DNA of 64,000 nt from an uncultured Prevotella sp. (GTDB lineage: Bacteria > Bacteroidota > Bacteroidia > Bacteroidales > Bacteroidaceae): positions 1-64,000 of the forward strand of contig USJD01000002.1 of the NCBI GenBank assembly GCA_900554835.1, written 5' to 3'. The notes beneath the pieces are model-generated. The model worked only from the letters and a program-made list of their open reading frames with translations, did not search any database and was not told the DNA's origin. The translations under genes and the position numbers were made by a program. Below, piece after piece: positions 34,660 through 43,546 of the stretch (position 1 is its first letter; each line of letters starts with the position of its first letter).

Positions 34660-35499
34660 TTAATATTCATTTCCCTCATTCTTGATCACGCTTGGACCAT
34701 CGATGAGCTCGGGTTTCGGTGCATTACGATTTACGCCATCATAAGCATTCCTTACATCCCCCATGCTGATGTCTATATCGCGATTTACAGGGCGGTCTGG
34801 ATCATTCAGCGTATGAGAGAATAGCCATTGGTAGGTTTTCTTCATGTAGAAAACACGGGCTGGCATTCCATGGTTGGCGCCTTGCCACCAATCATAAATT
34901 AAGCGGGAATCATTTCCGTCACGTTTTAATTTATCTACTACTACTTTGGATTGTTTTACGGAAACGGCTCTGTCGGCTGTGCCATGGATAATCCAAAATG
35001 GGAGCTTTCCCAAACCGCTTACATCTTTCAGGGAACAACCTCCACAGAGAGCCATTCCTGCAGCAATACGGTCGGGATAGGTGCCGCAGACATCCATTGT
35101 TCCATATCCTCCCAAACTCATGCCTAAAACATAGACACGGGTGGTGTCACAAGGATAATGCTGCTTCACCCAATCAAGCATATCCATCACTTTCTTGGGA
35201 CTCCAAGCGCCTCCAGGGTTTTGGGGTACAAGCGTCAGGGCATCTATATCTCGGCCTTTCACAATGGCATCCAGCGGACCGTATCTTCTTACTCTTTCAA
35301 GGTTGCGACCGCATAGACTGGCACCATGAAGGAAGATGATCACTGGCGTTTGCTCCTGCGTATAGAAATAATCCACTGGTGTATAAACCCAGAAGTTATA
35401 GCCTCCAGGTATCTCATTCTTTACTGCCCTAAGAAAATCGTATGCAGATATCTTTAAGACGGAAAGCAATAATATTGTCAAACAAAATATCTTTTTCAT
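34660..35499 (-). CDS. Secreted alpha/beta-hydrolase (esterase)
   Basis: 279 residues with a signal peptide (MKKIFCLTILLLSVLKISAYD). The hydrolase fold is shown by VIIFLHGASLCGRN (oxyanion loop HG), the nucleophile elbow GMSLGG (G-x-S-x-G), and late HGTAD and NHGMP segments carrying the probable Asp and His. This is the phospholipase/carboxylesterase or PHB-depolymerase/feruloyl-esterase type common next to polysaccharide-degrading genes, but none are adjacent. The start at 35499 gives the signal peptide; 12 more residues upstream would not. A plausible substrate is an ester on a plant glycan; not provable here. Confidence 0.85.
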   Translation of the reverse strand: MKKIFCLTILLLSVLKISAYDFLRAVKNEIPGGYNFWVYTPVDYFYTQEQTPVIIFLHGASLCGRNLERVRRYGPLDAIVKGRDIDALTLVPQNPGGAWSPKKVMDMLDWVKQHYPCDTTRVYVLGMSLGGYGTMDVCGTYPDRIAAGMALCGGCSLKDVSGLGKLPFWIIHGTADRAVSVKQSKVVVDKLKRDGNDSRLIYDWWQGANHGMPARVFYMKKTYQWLFSHTLNDPDRPVNRDIDISMGDVRNAYDGVNRNAPKPELIDGPSVIKNEGNEY

Positions 35500-35629
35500 G
35501 TTGGCGAAATTACAATAAAAAATGCAGAAAACCAAGATTTGTCTTGGATTTCCTGCATTATTTCATATACTTTGCAACAAGTTAATATGCTTTCACAAAC
35601 TATGGGATTTGTTTCTCAGCCTGTTGGAG

Positions 35630-36901
35630 TCAGACATGATATTTGTACTTCTTGGTGGCCCGCTGCGGTATGGAATGGTCAAAATTAGGTGATAAACCAT
35701 TTCCTGTAGAAACTCCTCCTCCTCTTGCAGCCCCACAATAGCTTGACCATCGCTGCATGATTTTGGAAACGTAATTGACGGTCTCACTTCCACGCATATA
35801 GCCACATTTGATGATTGGCAATTTATAATAGGTAGGATCACTGAGCTTGAGTACAGATTCTGCCACATCATCCCAGCGATGCGGATTCCTGCCGTGTTGA
35901 CGTGTCAGTGCCATCGCATCTCGGATATGCCATGGTCCTGCATTATAGGCTGCAAGTCGGAATTTCAGTCGCTCGAATGGGTCGCCTATATCCTGGAACA
36001 TACGCTCGAATTTTGCCATGCAAGTAGCCGATGCTGAGATGTTGACTTCCGGATTGGTGAGGGAGGATACTGGGATTCCTAATTCCTTGGCCGTACCAGG
36101 CATGATAGCCATCAGTCCGCAATAGCCTGCCCATGATTTTGCATAGGTATCAAAACCTGACTCCGTATAGCATTGGGCTGCCATCAGTCGCCAGTCGATT
36201 CGTGCCATAGGGGCATACTTCTTAAACAAATGGTCGTATTTGCTGATGACGCCTCCTGCTGCATTGATCATAGGAGCATATACTTTGTGGATGATAAGTC
36301 CTTCTGAAAGTATCTTCTTCTCCTCCTTTTGGACGTTGGCTAAGATATGGGGCGTAAACCAATGGTTTAATGCTTCTTCCAGAGATTTGTTTCCCTTGTT
36401 GACTGCCCATTGGACTGAGGCGGCCGTCTGATTGGAATCTTTCTCTTTCACAGTCTGGTAGGCGCCGCAATAGGCAATATCGTTGCGTTTCCCTTTCTTA
36501 AGCGGATAAGCGATTAAATCACCTTTGCCCTTTTTCAATTTGTTGATCATATCCAGGGTATCCTTGCAGAGTTCTACTCTTACCGAAACGCCTATGGAAC
36601 TGGCAAATTTCTCACAGAGCAAGTAATCCTTACCTAAGCCCACTCCCTTATAGTCATAATAGGTAGAAGGACCTGACAGGGTCAGCATGATCAGCTCTCC
36701 ATTGTTTTCTATATCTGCGAGCGAGAAGGTACTGGCAGAGGAACTGGAGTCTGAAGCCTCAGCATCACCTGAGTCTCCATCCTCTATCACTGTCCCCCAT
36801 GGCGTATATTCCGTCTTCTTATTTTCCTTCTTGCATGATACGGCTAAAGACAACAGACAGATGGTCAGTATTGCCGTACTAAAATATTTTCCTATTTTCA
36901 T
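35630..36901 (-). CDS. MltF-like membrane-bound lytic transglycosylase
   Basis: 423 residues, lipoprotein (LSLAVSCKKEN). A substrate-binding-protein domain (GELIMLTLSGPSTYYDYKG...) covers about 70-240, then an SLT domain with catalytic Glu in CYTESGFD (about 264), GYCGLMAIMPGTA and AAYNAG. MltF enzymes cleave peptidoglycan glycan strands to anhydromuropeptides and use the first domain to bind muropeptides. The SLT motif GLMQxMP reads GLMAIMP here, losing the conserved Gln that the second copy (43547-44758) keeps. It is the last gene of the DHHW/MBOAT operon and lies 1 nt from its upstream neighbour. Confidence 0.9.
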   Translation of the reverse strand: MKIGKYFSTAILTICLLSLAVSCKKENKKTEYTPWGTVIEDGDSGDAEASDSSSSASTFSLADIENNGELIMLTLSGPSTYYDYKGVGLGKDYLLCEKFASSIGVSVRVELCKDTLDMINKLKKGKGDLIAYPLKKGKRNDIAYCGAYQTVKEKDSNQTAASVQWAVNKGNKSLEEALNHWFTPHILANVQKEEKKILSEGLIIHKVYAPMINAAGGVISKYDHLFKKYAPMARIDWRLMAAQCYTESGFDTYAKSWAGYCGLMAIMPGTAKELGIPVSSLTNPEVNISASATCMAKFERMFQDIGDPFERLKFRLAAYNAGPWHIRDAMALTRQHGRNPHRWDDVAESVLKLSDPTYYKLPIIKCGYMRGSETVNYVSKIMQRWSSYCGAARGGGVSTGNGLSPNFDHSIPQRATKKYKYHV

Positions 36902-36902
36902 T

Positions 36903-38483
36903 TTATTCAGCCGGTTGCTTGTCGCCAGATTCTGTAGGCACGGATTCCGGCTTCTGTTTTTCTACATGCTGATTGTCATGTTGTTTATCATGCTTCTTGG
37001 TCGCATCATGATGACTGCTCTGTTCTTTAGGCGAATCCTTCTTCGCGTCAAGCGTTTCATTCAATGCAGGGGTACTGTGTGTAACTTTCTGCTTTTTGGT
37101 AGAATCTGCAGTTGTTGACTTGGATGAAGTACTTGCAGAACTGATGCTTGGCAAGACAGTACCATTCTGATGGAGGAATTTCGTGTATTTCTTGCATATC
37201 TTATTAGAATATGCATTGAAGATATTGTTGGCAAACAGAATATCGGTAATCTTATTATCGCTGACATATTTGCGCATATTCTTGGTGAAATATCGATAAT
37301 CGACAACATGGATTTCCTCAAAAGAATAGAACAGGTAGCCTGGAAGAGCATTTCCGAAACTATCCTTCAGAATCATGACGCGGCGATGATTGTTGACATT
37401 GGTTTTCACCCGGGTAATTCGGGTGTCACCGCCCATGAAGGTACAGTAGGCGCCACCATTGCCGTCTTTATACTTATAGAAGAAGATGCCTTTGTAAGGC
37501 TTTCCTTCGCCTATGACTTCGTAATTGCGGTTGATTTTATAATCCGTATAATAGGTTTCGTATTTTACGTTCTTTGGAACATAATAGACGAAATCTTCCG
37601 GGGCATTCTTCAGGGAAATATCATGAGAATAACCATACATACTTCCTACGTATCCATGTACCACTTTTCTTTCATAGCTCGAAAGCGGCTTGAATGGAAC
37701 CTTTGCCACTTTAGCGAATTGCTGGGCTGCATAGAAAGCTCCAAGAGGTGCCCAGTGATGGTCGGTTCTGAGGAAGATGTTTTCTGCCACGTGTTTGCCC
37801 AGTGCAGTATAGACATCTACGGCATGAACATCCTTGTCTAAGTGAGCATAGATGTTGTTGATGGTTGGGCGTTCCTCATTAGAGCATCCCTTAGCCTTAT
37901 CAGGACAATAGAAATCCACTGCAGTCGGAATGACCATGCAATATACATTTACCTTTGGTCCGAATACCTTTTTGTATTCATTTGCAGACTGGGCATAATC
38001 CACACCACCCTTGGAACTGCCGCCATAAGCCATCAAAGCTCTTACCTCTTTTCCTTTTCCAACGATGATAATACCACGGTTGGCGATTTTGGCATTCTCT
38101 TCTGCCGTAATATTATTCTTGTATTTACCTACGTTTCTCTCTCCCATTTCCAGCTCTTCATCTGTAGGCCCCGATGTCTCGGTGGCGTCTGCTGATGCAT
38201 GGAAGGTTACTTTTTCCTCACCCACAGACATGCTGATGAGATCCTTTTCCTGCATACTCATTGACATGAAGATGTCACGGTAAGGTTCGCTATCGCTGAA
38301 CCAGGAATTGATGCTCTTGGTAAATTCACCGGACTTCAAAGTTTCCAGTGAATATTTTGGGAATTTGGCAAGCTCTCTCTTTTCAAGTGCAGAGTATGTG
38401 CTCCGAGGGAAGAACAGGAATACGATGGTAAATCCCAAGAACACTATACTCATGATTGATATGTATATATAATTCTGTTTCAT
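36903..38483 (-). CDS. DHHW/AlgX-like protein with a low-complexity tail
   Basis: 526 residues. One membrane anchor (MSIVFLGFTIVFLFF) leads an SGNH-hydrolase-like domain with the family motif TDHHWAPLGAFYAA (about 238-251) and the Ser segment KDSFGNALPGYL (about 366). Such proteins (DHHW, AlgJ/AlgX relatives) O-acetylate surface glycans with an MBOAT partner, here encoded at 39566-41008. The last ~85 residues are rich in Ser, Thr, Lys and His (SSASTSSKSTTADS..., KKHDKQHDNQH) and are probably disordered. It lies 1 nt from the MltF gene and 51 nt from the paralogue at 38535-39548. Confidence 0.85.
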   Translation of the reverse strand: MKQNYIYISIMSIVFLGFTIVFLFFPRSTYSALEKRELAKFPKYSLETLKSGEFTKSINSWFSDSEPYRDIFMSMSMQEKDLISMSVGEEKVTFHASADATETSGPTDEELEMGERNVGKYKNNITAEENAKIANRGIIIVGKGKEVRALMAYGGSSKGGVDYAQSANEYKKVFGPKVNVYCMVIPTAVDFYCPDKAKGCSNEERPTINNIYAHLDKDVHAVDVYTALGKHVAENIFLRTDHHWAPLGAFYAAQQFAKVAKVPFKPLSSYERKVVHGYVGSMYGYSHDISLKNAPEDFVYYVPKNVKYETYYTDYKINRNYEVIGEGKPYKGIFFYKYKDGNGGAYCTFMGGDTRITRVKTNVNNHRRVMILKDSFGNALPGYLFYSFEEIHVVDYRYFTKNMRKYVSDNKITDILFANNIFNAYSNKICKKYTKFLHQNGTVLPSISSASTSSKSTTADSTKKQKVTHSTPALNETLDAKKDSPKEQSSHHDATKKHDKQHDNQHVEKQKPESVPTESGDKQPAE

Positions 38484-38534
38484 GACTTTAAATGCAATTA
38501 TTTAATATCACAATCTATTATTTCTTCATTAGTG

Positions 38535-39548
38535 TTATTGGCGCAACATTCGCTCGAAGCCTCTTGCCGTGGATTTTGCATAGGCATGCTGCAAGTTGTT
38601 GGCGAAGAGAATATCTGTGATTTGATTGTCATTGACATAGTTGACGATATTCTTTGTGAAATATCTGAAATCTACTACATAAATATCCTCAAATGAGCCG
38701 AAAAGGTATCCTGGCAAGGCATTGCCATAGCTATCTTTGATGATCATCAGTTTTCTTCCATTTCTTACGTCTGTCTTGACATGCGTTGTGCGCAAATCGC
38801 CACCCATGAAGGTGCAATATGCACTGCTGCTGCCATCCTTGTATTTGATGAAGAATGGTCCGGTGAAGGGGTCTGTAAGACTTGCCACTACCCTATTCTT
38901 ACCCATGTTGTGACCGACATAGGTGGTGACATAATTGCTGTCTTTAGGAATATAGTAAATGAATTTCTCCGGAGAGTTCTTCACTGCGATGTCCTTTGAG
39001 TAATGATACATACTTCCCACAAAATTGTTGACCGTACGCTCTTCAAAATCGTTCAGATTGGGAACCTTTACCTGTGCTTTCTTTGCAAATTCACGGGCAG
39101 CATAGTATGCTCCTAATGGAGACCAATGGTGGTCGGTGCGAGAATAAATATCCTCATCTATGTGCTGCTTGAGTACAGGATATACGTTGACGATTTCTAC
39201 GCCTTTCCCCAAATGCTGATACATATTATTGATGACCGGCTCTTCATCGCGGATCCATTCCTTGGCTTCTTCAGGACAGTACAGACCTGCAGAGGTAGGA
39301 ACTATCATGCTATAGATTCTTACATGATTCTTCAGCGTGTCCCGATACTGATTGATGGCAGCTGAATACCATGTTCCTCCTGATGCCAAACCGGTAAATG
39401 GTTCCAGTGCTCTGATCTGGTTGTTCTCTTTGCTGATGATGATGCCCGTTCTGGTTTTATAGCATGTGGAATGGGTTTCTGCCATCACTGTCTGAGCGCA
39501 GAATGAGCAGAATAATGCAGTATTTATGAATGTATATAATCTTTTCAT
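38535..39548 (-). CDS. Second DHHW/AlgX-like protein, periplasmic
   Basis: 337 residues with a cleavable signal peptide (ALFCSFCAQTVMAE). Its core is a clear paralogue of the protein encoded at 36903-38483: RTDHHWSPLGAYYAA, FMGGDLRTTHVKTDVRNGRK, IIKDSYGNALPGYLFGSFEDIYVVDFRYF. It lacks the membrane anchor region and the C-terminal tail. The two copies probably arose by tandem duplication and now differ in location (soluble and anchored). It likely takes part in acetyl transfer to a cell-wall or capsule glycan together with the MBOAT protein 17 nt upstream. Confidence 0.85.
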   Translation of the reverse strand: MKRLYTFINTALFCSFCAQTVMAETHSTCYKTRTGIIISKENNQIRALEPFTGLASGGTWYSAAINQYRDTLKNHVRIYSMIVPTSAGLYCPEEAKEWIRDEEPVINNMYQHLGKGVEIVNVYPVLKQHIDEDIYSRTDHHWSPLGAYYAAREFAKKAQVKVPNLNDFEERTVNNFVGSMYHYSKDIAVKNSPEKFIYYIPKDSNYVTTYVGHNMGKNRVVASLTDPFTGPFFIKYKDGSSSAYCTFMGGDLRTTHVKTDVRNGRKLMIIKDSYGNALPGYLFGSFEDIYVVDFRYFTKNIVNYVNDNQITDILFANNLQHAYAKSTARGFERMLRQ

Positions 39549-39565
39549 TTTGGGTATATTTTAAA

Positions 39566-41008
39566 TTAGAATCTGGTGTAAATGAAGGCATTGTTGGTGG
39601 CTCCTACAAGCAAAGCTACGCTCAGCGTGAGGAGGATAATGGACACCACCGTGCGAGTTACAAGACTGATGTTCTTTTTCATCCTTGTATTGTTTGGCAG
39701 GTATCTGTTATACAACTTTGTCACCGTATCATATACTGGAAGACAGAACAGAATACCTGCCACCCATAACCAGAAATTGTCCATGCATGCACTTTCTGCT
39801 GCAAAGTCATATACGTTCTTGGCATTTCCGATGAACGCATCGAAGAAATGTTGCATCTTGGTAAAGTCATCAAAATAGAAAATTCCCCATCCGATGACGA
39901 CGAGCAACAGACTGTATATATGCAGCAGGAATGAAGGTATCTTATCCTGCACCTTCAGCAATGTATATTTCTCGGCAATCACGATGAAGCCGAAATAAAG
40001 ACCCCAGATGATGAAATTCCAGCTGGCTCCGTGCCACATACCGGTCAAGAACCATACCACAAAGATGTTAAGAGGCTGGTGGCGTCGGTTTCCTCCCATT
40101 GGAATATAGACATAGTCGCGGAAGAAACTACCTAATGACATGTGCCATTTTCTCCAGAAGTCTGAAATGGATGTGCAGCAATAAGGATGCTTGAAGTTCT
40201 CTGCAAAGTGAAAGCCTAAACATCTGCCCAGTCCTATGGCCATGTCACTATATCCTGAGAAGTCGAAGAAGATCTGAAGCGTGAAGGCTAATATGCCCAC
40301 CCATGCTCCAAAGGTAGATAAATTCTGAAGACCGTTGGCAAGGAACTGGTCTGCTATCTCTGAAAACTGGTTGGCAAGAATCACCTTTTTACCCAATCCG
40401 ATCAAGAAACGATAGCAACCTTCTACGATGTCATACTGTCTTACCTTTCTGTCTCTGATTTCCAATGCCACAATATCATATCTGACAATAGGTCCTGCTA
40501 TCAGCTGCGGGAACATGGAAATATAGAGAAGCAAGTCCTGGAAACGGCGCTGGGCTGGCGCTTCACGGCGATATACATCTATGAGATAGGATATGGACTG
40601 GAAGGTATAGAAACTGATACCGATAGGCAGAGAAATCTTTGGAATGCCTACTGGAATACCTATCGAATTGAGTGTTGTGGCAAAGAATCCCGCATATTTG
40701 AAAGTACCGAGTAATAAGATGTTGCATATCAAACCGATTACCAATGCCCTTTTGCGGTGGGCTTGCTGGCTGTCTATGCCAAGACCGGCAAAGTAGTTGA
40801 CCATGACGCTGAACAGCATCAGGAAAACATATATTGGTTCGCCCCATGCATAAAATATCAGTGAGAACAGTACAAGTATCGCATTGCGTATATTTGCTGG
40901 ATGCTCGCCAGTCTTGAAGAATTTCTTATCCAACAAGTAGGCTAACAGATAGCACAACATAAAGGCTGGTAAGAACGCAAAGATGAAAAATAAATCGGAA
41001 AATACCAT
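39566..41008 (-). CDS. MBOAT O-acyltransferase (AlgI/DltB/PatA-like)
   Basis: A 480-residue polytopic membrane protein. The MBOAT region includes FWRKWHMSLGSFFRDYVYIPMGGNR and, later, WFLTGMWHGASWNFIIWG with the catalytic His of the family. It moves acyl (usually acetyl) groups from a cytoplasmic donor through the membrane to the periplasmic DHHW partners encoded downstream. The polymer could be peptidoglycan (as with PatA/PatB) or a capsule (as with alginate); the lytic transglycosylase in the same operon favours peptidoglycan, as inference. Confidence 0.92.
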   Translation of the reverse strand: MVFSDLFFIFAFLPAFMLCYLLAYLLDKKFFKTGEHPANIRNAILVLFSLIFYAWGEPIYVFLMLFSVMVNYFAGLGIDSQQAHRKRALVIGLICNILLLGTFKYAGFFATTLNSIGIPVGIPKISLPIGISFYTFQSISYLIDVYRREAPAQRRFQDLLLYISMFPQLIAGPIVRYDIVALEIRDRKVRQYDIVEGCYRFLIGLGKKVILANQFSEIADQFLANGLQNLSTFGAWVGILAFTLQIFFDFSGYSDMAIGLGRCLGFHFAENFKHPYCCTSISDFWRKWHMSLGSFFRDYVYIPMGGNRRHQPLNIFVVWFLTGMWHGASWNFIIWGLYFGFIVIAEKYTLLKVQDKIPSFLLHIYSLLLVVIGWGIFYFDDFTKMQHFFDAFIGNAKNVYDFAAESACMDNFWLWVAGILFCLPVYDTVTKLYNRYLPNNTRMKKNISLVTRTVVSIILLTLSVALLVGATNNAFIYTRF

Positions 41009-41073
41009 TATGTTTTATTTTTATTTATGTTTTGTAAAACTTTCTATTTTGACTGAGTGTCTGTTTGATTCAG

Positions 41074-41874
41074 TTAATACAACAGCAGACTTTCTAATTG
41101 GTTGGCAATGAAGTAACCATTTCGTTTGGCTCCCTTGCTGTTGGTGTGGACTCCATCTGTCGTAAAAATCCTGCTGTAGATTTCTCTTGTTCCCTGAATG
41201 GTTCCCCCATAATCCAGGCGGATGACCGATAGGCTCATATAATGGCCGCATTCTTCTATGATGTCGCCAATTTTGTGAATACCAGTAACGCCAGGCTTGC
41301 CTATCTGCATCGGTGTTATCAATACAATCTGTGCGTCAGGGAAAGCTTCCATTATCTTTTCGCAACTGTATCTGACAGATTCTGCAAGGGAGGTCACCTG
41401 ATGAATCGGTTTCCTTAATACGGTATTGGAAGTCGCAGAAAAAACCTGCTGTGGAGTTTGGGAAAACAATTGAGGTCTGGAAGATTTGAACCAAGCATCA
41501 TTCGTTCCAGCCATAATCATAATCAGGTCAGGCTGAGGTTCCTTGCCTTTTTTTGTTGCTTGAATCAATCTCAGTACTTGATTGAAAATGACATTGTTAT
41601 CCGTCAACTTCTCAGAATATTCCTCTGTATTGATTTTTGTTTTAGAACAATTAGTCCAAGTAGCGCCACTCCTGGCATAACTTTTACAGGTAGAAGGGGA
41701 AAATCTCTCTTTGAACCATTTGCTCCAACCTCTGTCTTTGTCGCAATCATCTCCACCTATGAACGTATTGGAATCACCCAATAAGACAACATGCAGGTGA
41801 GAATGATTGGCTGCTGAGATATTAGTCATAAAGCCTATGACCATTAATATCCCTAAAAACAATTTTATCTTCAT
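41074..41874 (-). CDS. SGNH/GDSL hydrolase
   Basis: 266 residues with a signal peptide (LGILMVIGFMTNISA). Block I LGDSNTFIG carries the nucleophile Ser; block III AGTNDAW and block V TDGVHTNSKG (Asp, His) are intact. It is probably a secreted O-acetyl esterase and so could remove the acetyl groups added by the MBOAT/DHHW enzymes of the same operon. It is the first gene after a strong promoter (41923-41954), with 65 nt to the MBOAT gene. Confidence 0.88.
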   Translation of the reverse strand: MKIKLFLGILMVIGFMTNISAANHSHLHVVLLGDSNTFIGGDDCDKDRGWSKWFKERFSPSTCKSYARSGATWTNCSKTKINTEEYSEKLTDNNVIFNQVLRLIQATKKGKEPQPDLIMIMAGTNDAWFKSSRPQLFSQTPQQVFSATSNTVLRKPIHQVTSLAESVRYSCEKIMEAFPDAQIVLITPMQIGKPGVTGIHKIGDIIEECGHYMSLSVIRLDYGGTIQGTREIYSRIFTTDGVHTNSKGAKRNGYFIANQLESLLLY

Positions 41875-41922
41875 TTTTTATTTCAGTCTCATTATCAAAA
41901 TGTTATCTGTCTAAATCGGGTG

Positions 41923-41954
41923 CAAAATTACAGTTTTTTTTGTTAATATGCAAA
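41923..41954 (-). promoter_or_regulatory. Promoter of the O-acetylation operon
   Basis: Minus strand TTTG (41954-41951), 20 nt, TAATTTTG (41930-41923). It lies 49 nt upstream of the start at 41874. Confidence 0.8.
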
Positions 41955-41963
41955 CTTTCAGAA

Positions 41964-42002
41964 TAAAAAAATCAGGAAAGATGAATTTCAACTTTCCTGA
42001 TT
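41964..42002 (-). terminator. Terminator of the symporter transcript
   Basis: AATCAGGAAAG (41970-41980) pairs perfectly with CTTTCCTGATT (41992-42002), followed on the minus strand by seven T. Confidence 0.85.
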
Positions 42003-42036
42003 GTATTTATAACTAATAGAACAGTTCTTTCCTATC

Positions 42037-43521
42037 CTATATCCTGCTGGATTTTTTTATCCATGCCCCTGCTTGATTTTTTGCGTGGGCAAGGAGAAAT
42101 TTTTGCGTTATTTTTTGCGAAAATATGTATAATCCGCTAAATGTGATGAGTCCGTTGAGCATCAATAATTCATAACCCAATTTGTAGCCCAAATGATGGG
42201 ATGAGTACCAGTCGATTGCATAACAGATAATCGGACTCAAAATCGCAATATAGGGGGTTATTTTATCATTGGTTCTCCGTTTTGTCAAGATTCCAAATCC
42301 AAATATTCCCAAAAGGGGTCCGTAGGTGTAAGAGCAGATAATGTATATGGCATCTATCACACTTGTTGAGTTGATCTGCTTGAAGAGGATGATGAAAATA
42401 ATAAACAGAATGGCGACGCCAAGATGCGTATATTTTCGCAGTTTTTCATCCTTTGGAGAATCCATGATATCTACGCAAATGCTGGTTGTTATCGCCGTAA
42501 TGGCTGAGTCGGCACTGGAAAAACTGGCTGCCACAATACCGATAGTAAAAAATACGACAACGATATTGCCCATGTAGCCTGATGCTGCAAACATCGGCAA
42601 TAAATCATCCGGTGATTCCGGGAAAGGCATTTGCTGCTTTTGTGCCAATAATATCAGCAATATGCCTAATGCTAAAAACAGCAGGTTGGCTGGTACGAAA
42701 GCAAAGCCATAGGTACACATATCTTTCTGGGCATCACGAAGCGTCTTGCAGGTGAGATTCTTCTGCATCATGTCCTGATCAAGTCCCGTCATGACTATGA
42801 CCACGAATATTCCACTTAAGAACTGCTTCCAGAAATTCTGTCTTGAAATCCAATCGTCGAAGACAAATATCTGCGAATATTTACTGTCACAAATGGCATG
42901 GTAAGCCTCCATCGGAGTGAAGTCCAGGCATTTGATGGTATAATAAATAATCAGGATTAAGGCAGAAAACATACACAATGTTTGGAACGTATCTGTCCAG
43001 ACTAATGTCTTGATTCCACCCTTGCGGGTATAAAACCATATCAGCATGACCATGACGGGAACTGTCAATATGAATGGGATTCCTAAATTGTCTAATACAA
43101 ACTTTTGCAGGATGATGCATACAACATAAAATCTGACTGCGGCTCCTATGATTTTGGAAATGATAAAAAAGGAAGCACCGGTCTTATAGGAATGATAGCC
43201 CATCCTATCTTTCAGGTAAGAATAGATGGTCGTTAAATTATGCTTATAATATATAGGTAATAGGAAAAAGGCTACGATGAAATAGCCAAAAATAAAACCG
43301 ATACACATCTGCAGGTAGGTCATGTTCATCTTGTATGCCATTCCCGGTACACTGACAAAAGTGATTCCGCTGATGGATGCGCCCACCATTCCGAAGGCCA
43401 CCATGTACCAGGGAGACCTGCGGTTTCCCCGGTAAAAGGTTTCATTATTTGCCTTGTGTGACGTGATTTTACTGAATATCAGCAATATGCAGAAATAGAT
43501 AAGTATTGTAGCTAAAATCAT
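42037..43521 (-). CDS. Sodium:solute symporter (SSS family)
   Basis: 494 residues, about 13 membrane helices. The opening region RRSPWYMVAFGMVGASISGITFVSVPGMAYK is the typical first core repeat of SSS transporters (LeuT fold), and FFTIGIVAASFSSADSAITAITTSICVDI contains the conserved Na-site Ser pair. It takes up an organic solute with Na+. It is co-transcribed with an MltF-like gene 25 nt upstream, which points to a cell-wall fragment (sugar or peptide) as substrate, but this is only inference. Confidence 0.88.
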   Translation of the reverse strand: MILATILIYFCILLIFSKITSHKANNETFYRGNRRSPWYMVAFGMVGASISGITFVSVPGMAYKMNMTYLQMCIGFIFGYFIVAFFLLPIYYKHNLTTIYSYLKDRMGYHSYKTGASFFIISKIIGAAVRFYVVCIILQKFVLDNLGIPFILTVPVMVMLIWFYTRKGGIKTLVWTDTFQTLCMFSALILIIYYTIKCLDFTPMEAYHAICDSKYSQIFVFDDWISRQNFWKQFLSGIFVVIVMTGLDQDMMQKNLTCKTLRDAQKDMCTYGFAFVPANLLFLALGILLILLAQKQQMPFPESPDDLLPMFAASGYMGNIVVVFFTIGIVAASFSSADSAITAITTSICVDIMDSPKDEKLRKYTHLGVAILFIIFIILFKQINSTSVIDAIYIICSYTYGPLLGIFGFGILTKRRTNDKITPYIAILSPIICYAIDWYSSHHLGYKLGYELLMLNGLITFSGLYIFSQKITQKFLLAHAKNQAGAWIKKSSRI

Positions 43522-43546
43522 TGTTCTGATCGTTTAAAAAGGGATT

